From the NCBI GenBank assembly GCA_905370385.1, contig CAJPKN010000014.1:1-25277 (forward strand): a DNA stretch of 25,277 bases. The letters are read 5' to 3'. The stretch is from Stomatobaculum longum. Its GTDB lineage: Bacteria > Bacillota > Clostridia > Lachnospirales > Lachnospiraceae. Every line of letters starts with the position of its first letter. Position 1 is the first letter of the stretch. Below are positions 22,763-25,277 of this stretch, in pieces. Both the position numbers and the translations under genes were made by a program. The notes beneath the pieces are model-generated. The model ran no database searches and had not been told where the DNA came from. It saw only the letters and a list, made by a program, of their open reading frames with translations.

Positions 22763-23632
22763 ATGAAGAAACGCACGGTACTTGCACTGGCATGCATCTT
22801 GGCACTTTCCATGGCGGCCTGCGGAAACAAACAGGGCGGACAGGGGGGCGGCTCGAAAACGGAGAGCGAAGCGAAGAGAGTTCCGAAAGTTGCGCCCTAT
22901 ACCGCGGTGGATAAGGAAGATTACGCAATTCGGGTGGACGGCATAGAGGTCGATGAGGACGGCTTCTACTCGATTCAGCTGACCTTTGAGAATAAGAGTC
23001 AGGACAAGGAGTTTAACTTCTCCTTGGACTCGCTGAGCGGCGACGGCATACGGCTTGATTCCTTCATCGGCTGCGATGTTGCGGCCGGCAAGAAATCCAA
23101 GGAGACCATCGATTTGCCCTATTCCGAATACTATGACATGCGGGATTTCGGAGAGCTTGAACTCAGCTTTTCCGTCGGCGAGCGCGGTTACTCCGCCGCG
23201 CATCCAAAGGAAGTCGAGAGCTTTTCCATCTACCCCTACGGGGAGAACAGCGGTGTGAAGTTTGAGCGGAAGGTCGGCAAGGATGAAAAGGTACTCACGG
23301 AGAACGAAAATTTCCGTGTGACGCAGCTCGGCGGCGCCTTCGATGACAGAGGCCGCTATGTGCTGACCCTCTTTATCGAGAACAAGAGCGATAAGGATTT
23401 GCGCTATGAGGCGGAGAAGATTTCCATCAACGACTACATGGTGGATACCTCTATGACCGGGGACTTAAAGCCCGGAGAGAGCGGCTTTGCGGAACTCCGC
23501 TGGAGTAAGCGCAGACTCGAAGAGAGCCAGATTACCGAAGTCAAAGAGATCGAGTTTACGCTTCGCGTGATAGACCGTGAACACCCGATTGACGCGCCGC
23601 TCTTCCGGGAGGTTTTGACCGTGACGCCGTAA
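22763..23632 (+). CDS. Paralogous two-domain lipoprotein, copy 3
   Basis: An intact 289-residue family member. The signal peptide MKKRTVLALACILALSMAAC (Cys20) is almost the same as in copy 2, also at DNA level. After a short Gly-rich spacer come AVDKEDYAIRVDG, LTFENKS, GDGIRL, DFGELELSFSV and SIYPYGEN (half A, about 45-155), then LFIENKS, INDYMVD, LKPGES, VKEIEFTLRV and the ending VLTVTP (half B, about 175-289). The open frame extends upstream to 22700, but the ATG at 22763 has GGAGGA 9 nt before it and begins the signal peptide, so the longer start is rejected. The gene has its own promoter and terminator. Function unknown; anchored on the outer face of the membrane is the natural expectation. 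Confidence 0.88.
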   Translation: MKKRTVLALACILALSMAACGNKQGGQGGGSKTESEAKRVPKVAPYTAVDKEDYAIRVDGIEVDEDGFYSIQLTFENKSQDKEFNFSLDSLSGDGIRLDSFIGCDVAAGKKSKETIDLPYSEYYDMRDFGELELSFSVGERGYSAAHPKEVESFSIYPYGENSGVKFERKVGKDEKVLTENENFRVTQLGGAFDDRGRYVLTLFIENKSDKDLRYEAEKISINDYMVDTSMTGDLKPGESGFAELRWSKRRLEESQITEVKEIEFTLRVIDREHPIDAPLFREVLTVTP

Positions 23633-23663
23633 GGCGGGCGGGGAATCAAAGAAAAGAGAAGGA

Positions 23664-23691
23664 AGAGGCAGCCCGAGGGCTGCCTCTTTTT
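23664..23691 (+). terminator. Intrinsic terminator after lipoprotein copy 3
   Basis: AGAGGCAGCCC (23664-23674) pairs with GGGCTGCCTCT (23677-23687), followed by five T. It shares the GGCAG/CTGCC core with the two preceding terminators. Confidence 0.9.
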
Positions 23692-23699
23692 GACGGAGA

Positions 23700-23729
23700 T
23701 TGACAAGGGGCGCCGATAGCTAGGATAAT
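23700..23729 (+). promoter_or_regulatory. Promoter of bcp-yaaA
   Basis: A perfect TTGACA (23700-23705) and GATAAT (23724-23729) are 18 bp apart, about 40 bp before the bcp start. Confidence 0.75.
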
Positions 23730-23768
23730 GGTGCGGAATAGGAAGAACCAAAGCGAAAGGAGAAAATC

Positions 23769-24224
23769 ATGTTAGCAGTCGGAACCAAGGCACCTGATTT
23801 TACGTTGCCGGATCAGAACGGAGAGCTGCGCAAGCTCTCGGACTACAAGGGACAGAAGGTGATCCTCTATTTTTACCCGAAGGATATGACGCCGGGCTGC
23901 ACGAAGCAGGCCTGCGGCTTTGCGGAACTCTACCCGCAGTTCCTTGAGCGCGGCGCGGTGGTGCTCGGCATCAGCAAGGATTCGGTGGCTTCGCACAAGA
24001 AGTTTGAGGAGAAGTACGGCCTGCCCTTTACCCTCCTTGCGGACCCGGAAAAAGAGGTCATTCAGAGTTACGATGTCTGGAAGGAGAAGAAGCTCTACGG
24101 CAAGGTCTCTATGGGCGTGGTCCGCACGACCTATTTGATTGACGAAGCGGGCATCATTGTGAAGGCGGATGATAAGGTGAAGGCCGCGGAGAACCCGGCA
24201 AAGATGCTCGGAGAGCTCGCGTGA
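23769..24224 (+). CDS. bcp: Thioredoxin-dependent thiol peroxidase (Bcp/PrxQ)
   Basis: The 151-residue cytosolic peroxiredoxin reduces peroxides with electrons from thioredoxin. The N-terminal part VGTKAPDFTLPDQNG and YFYPKDMTPGCTKQACGF are diagnostic: peroxidatic Cys44 and resolving Cys49, spaced as in the CxxxxC type of PrxQ. The conserved arginine should be in VVRTTYLID. AAAGGAG precedes the ATG. The stop overlaps the GTG start of yaaA by 4 bp (GTGA at 24221-24224), which indicates translational coupling. Both genes serve peroxide defence. Confidence 0.96.
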   Translation: MLAVGTKAPDFTLPDQNGELRKLSDYKGQKVILYFYPKDMTPGCTKQACGFAELYPQFLERGAVVLGISKDSVASHKKFEEKYGLPFTLLADPEKEVIQSYDVWKEKKLYGKVSMGVVRTTYLIDEAGIIVKADDKVKAAENPAKMLGELA

Positions 24225-24985
24225 AGCTGATTATTTCCCCCGCAAAGAAGATGCGGGTGAATACGGACAGCCTTGCGGCGGAGCGGCTGCCGCAGTACCT
24301 CGAAGAGGCGGAGAGCCTGAAATTCTGGATTCAGAGTCTCTCCTATGCGGAGCAGAAGGCGCTCTGGGGCTGCAACGATAAAATCGCGGTGGAGAATGCA
24401 GCGCGCTTTGCGGCCATGAACCTGCGTGAGGGCGGCACGCCCGCCATCTTATCCTACGAGGGCATCCAGTATCAGTACATGGCGCCGGCCGTCTTTGAGG
24501 AAAAGGCGCTCCGCTATGTGGAGGAGAAGCTTCGCATTTTGTCGGGCTTTTACGGCGTGCTGCGCCCCATGGACGCGGTCACGCCCTATCGCCTCGAATT
24601 GCAGGCCAAGGCTACCGTTGCGGGGCACAAGAACCTCTATGCCTTCTGGGGAGATAAGCTGTACCGCGCCGTGCGGGATGAGAGCACTGTCATCGTCAAT
24701 CTCGCCTCGAAGGAGTATTCGAAGGCGATCGAGGCGTATTTACAGCCGGAGGATCGCTATATCACCTGCGTGTTCGGAGAACTTCTGGGCGGCAAAGTCG
24801 TGCAAAAGGGTGTCTATGCGAAGATGGCGCGCGGGGAGATGGTGCGTTATCTCGCGGAGATAGGCGCGGAGCAACCGGAGGAACTGAAGGGTTTTTCGCG
24901 GAGCGGCTATGTTTTCCGTGAGGAGCTCTCCACCGAGACAAACTATGTCTTTGCTCGGGAGCCCGGGACTTACGAGGACGTTTGA
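24221..24985 (+). CDS. yaaA: Peroxide stress protein YaaA (DUF328/UPF0246)
   Basis: The 254-residue cytosolic protein belongs to the YaaA family; in E. coli YaaA lowers free iron during hydrogen peroxide stress. Signatures are the opening KLIISPAKKM, ILSYEGIQYQYM, LSGFYGVLRPMDAVTPYRLE, AFWGDKL, VNLASKEYSKAI and the closing region GYVFREELST. Length agrees with the family (about 250). The GTG start overlaps the bcp stop by 4 bp and gives the expected N-terminus. The operon with bcp agrees with a role in peroxide resistance. The biochemical activity in this organism is inferred from the family. Confidence 0.94.
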   Translation: MKLIISPAKKMRVNTDSLAAERLPQYLEEAESLKFWIQSLSYAEQKALWGCNDKIAVENAARFAAMNLREGGTPAILSYEGIQYQYMAPAVFEEKALRYVEEKLRILSGFYGVLRPMDAVTPYRLELQAKATVAGHKNLYAFWGDKLYRAVRDESTVIVNLASKEYSKAIEAYLQPEDRYITCVFGELLGGKVVQKGVYAKMARGEMVRYLAEIGAEQPEELKGFSRSGYVFREELSTETNYVFAREPGTYEDV

Positions 24986-25090
24986 TGCAAGGCAGCGTAC
25001 GCAGGACTCTGACAAAGGGCAAGAAAAGCGTTCGGCGAGAGAAGAAGCGGCGAGTCGCTAAGCCGGAAGAAAGGACAGGGGGAGAGAGGC

Positions 25091-25277
25091 ATGCATTTCA
25101 ATACGGAACAGAACGTTTTCCTGCTCTGGGTGGCAGCGCTGAGTTGTATCAGCTTCTTGCTCTTTGGCTTTGACAAGGAAAAGTCCCGCCGCCATGCCTG
25201 GCGCATTTCGGAGCGCACGCTCTTACTCAGCGCCTTTCTCGGCGGCGCGCCGGGCGCACTCTTCGGCATGAATTTCT
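25091..25277 (+). CDS. DUF1294 family membrane protein, 3' end outside window
   Basis: The first 62 residues are visible. An opening hydrophobic helix (about 9-25, FLLWVAALSCISFLLFG) is followed by FDKEKSRRHAWRISERTLL and FLGGAPGALFGM, which closely follow the DUF1294 pattern of small membrane proteins (usually about 90-120 residues) with K/R-rich loop, RIxExxLL and GGxxGAxxGM. The ATG has GGGGAGAGAGG upstream. Function of the family is unknown. It is 105 bp after yaaA on the same strand and could be in the same transcript; no terminator or clear promoter is seen between. Confidence 0.85.
   Translation, partial: MHFNTEQNVFLLWVAALSCISFLLFGFDKEKSRRHAWRISERTLLLSAFLGGAPGALFGMNF

Noticed and set aside
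24985..25173. Possible 62-codon gene just after yaaA, overlapping the DUF1294 start
   Set aside because: The product is very basic and then low in pattern, it overlaps a better-supported gene by over 80 bases, and no good ribosome-binding site is seen beyond yaaA itself.
1..25277. CRISPR array, transposon, phage or defence gene cluster
   Set aside because: No regularly spaced repeats, transposase, integrase or defence-type domains are visible; nearly all genes are housekeeping or lipoprotein genes.

Overview
The window reads as ordinary chromosome from a fairly GC-rich, anaerobic low-branching Firmicute, most likely a Lachnospiraceae-type clostridium. Evidence: the Firmicutes-type class III fructose-1,6-bisphosphatase, the two-subunit iron-sulfur L-serine dehydratase, a T-box leader in front of ileS, the secG-rnr-smpB order, Gram-positive-type lipoproteins, AGGAGG ribosome-binding sites and TTGACA/TATAAT-like promoters. 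Genus-level assignment is not possible by eye.

Layout. 1-402: 3' end of purD, then a hairpin and class III fbp (485-2371). 2385-5476, minus strand: gpmA-pncB-nudC, a tight operon joining glycolysis to NAD salvage and NADH hydrolysis. 5655-6659: type I L-asparaginase, divergent from gpmA. 6674-12645: a promoter, a complete isoleucine T-box, a type 2 ileS and, 19 bp on, glgP, ending in a bidirectional terminator. 12759-15008, minus strand: ahpC followed by an AhpF-like flavoprotein whose two halves are in the reverse of the E. coli order. 15248-18226: secG, rnr, smpB. 18414-18863: a small lipoprotein with a 30-bp in-frame tandem repeat. 18999-20563: sdaAB-sdaAA. 20650-23691: three consecutive paralogous lipoprotein genes, each followed by a related terminator, the last two with near-identical promoters and signal peptides; the middle one is frameshifted near its 3' end. 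23769-24985: bcp-yaaA, overlapping by 4 bp. 25091 to the edge: start of a DUF1294 membrane protein.

Themes. Three loci deal with peroxide (ahpC plus the AhpF-like reductase, bcp, yaaA), which fits an anaerobe exposed to oxygen. Central carbon and nitrogen supply is covered by fbp, gpmA, glgP, serine dehydratase and asparaginase. RNA/protein quality control is covered by rnr and smpB. I see no tRNA, rRNA, CRISPR array, insertion sequence, integrase or phage gene. The parts that look least described are the lipoprotein array, the permuted AhpF and the possible control of glgP by an isoleucine T-box.
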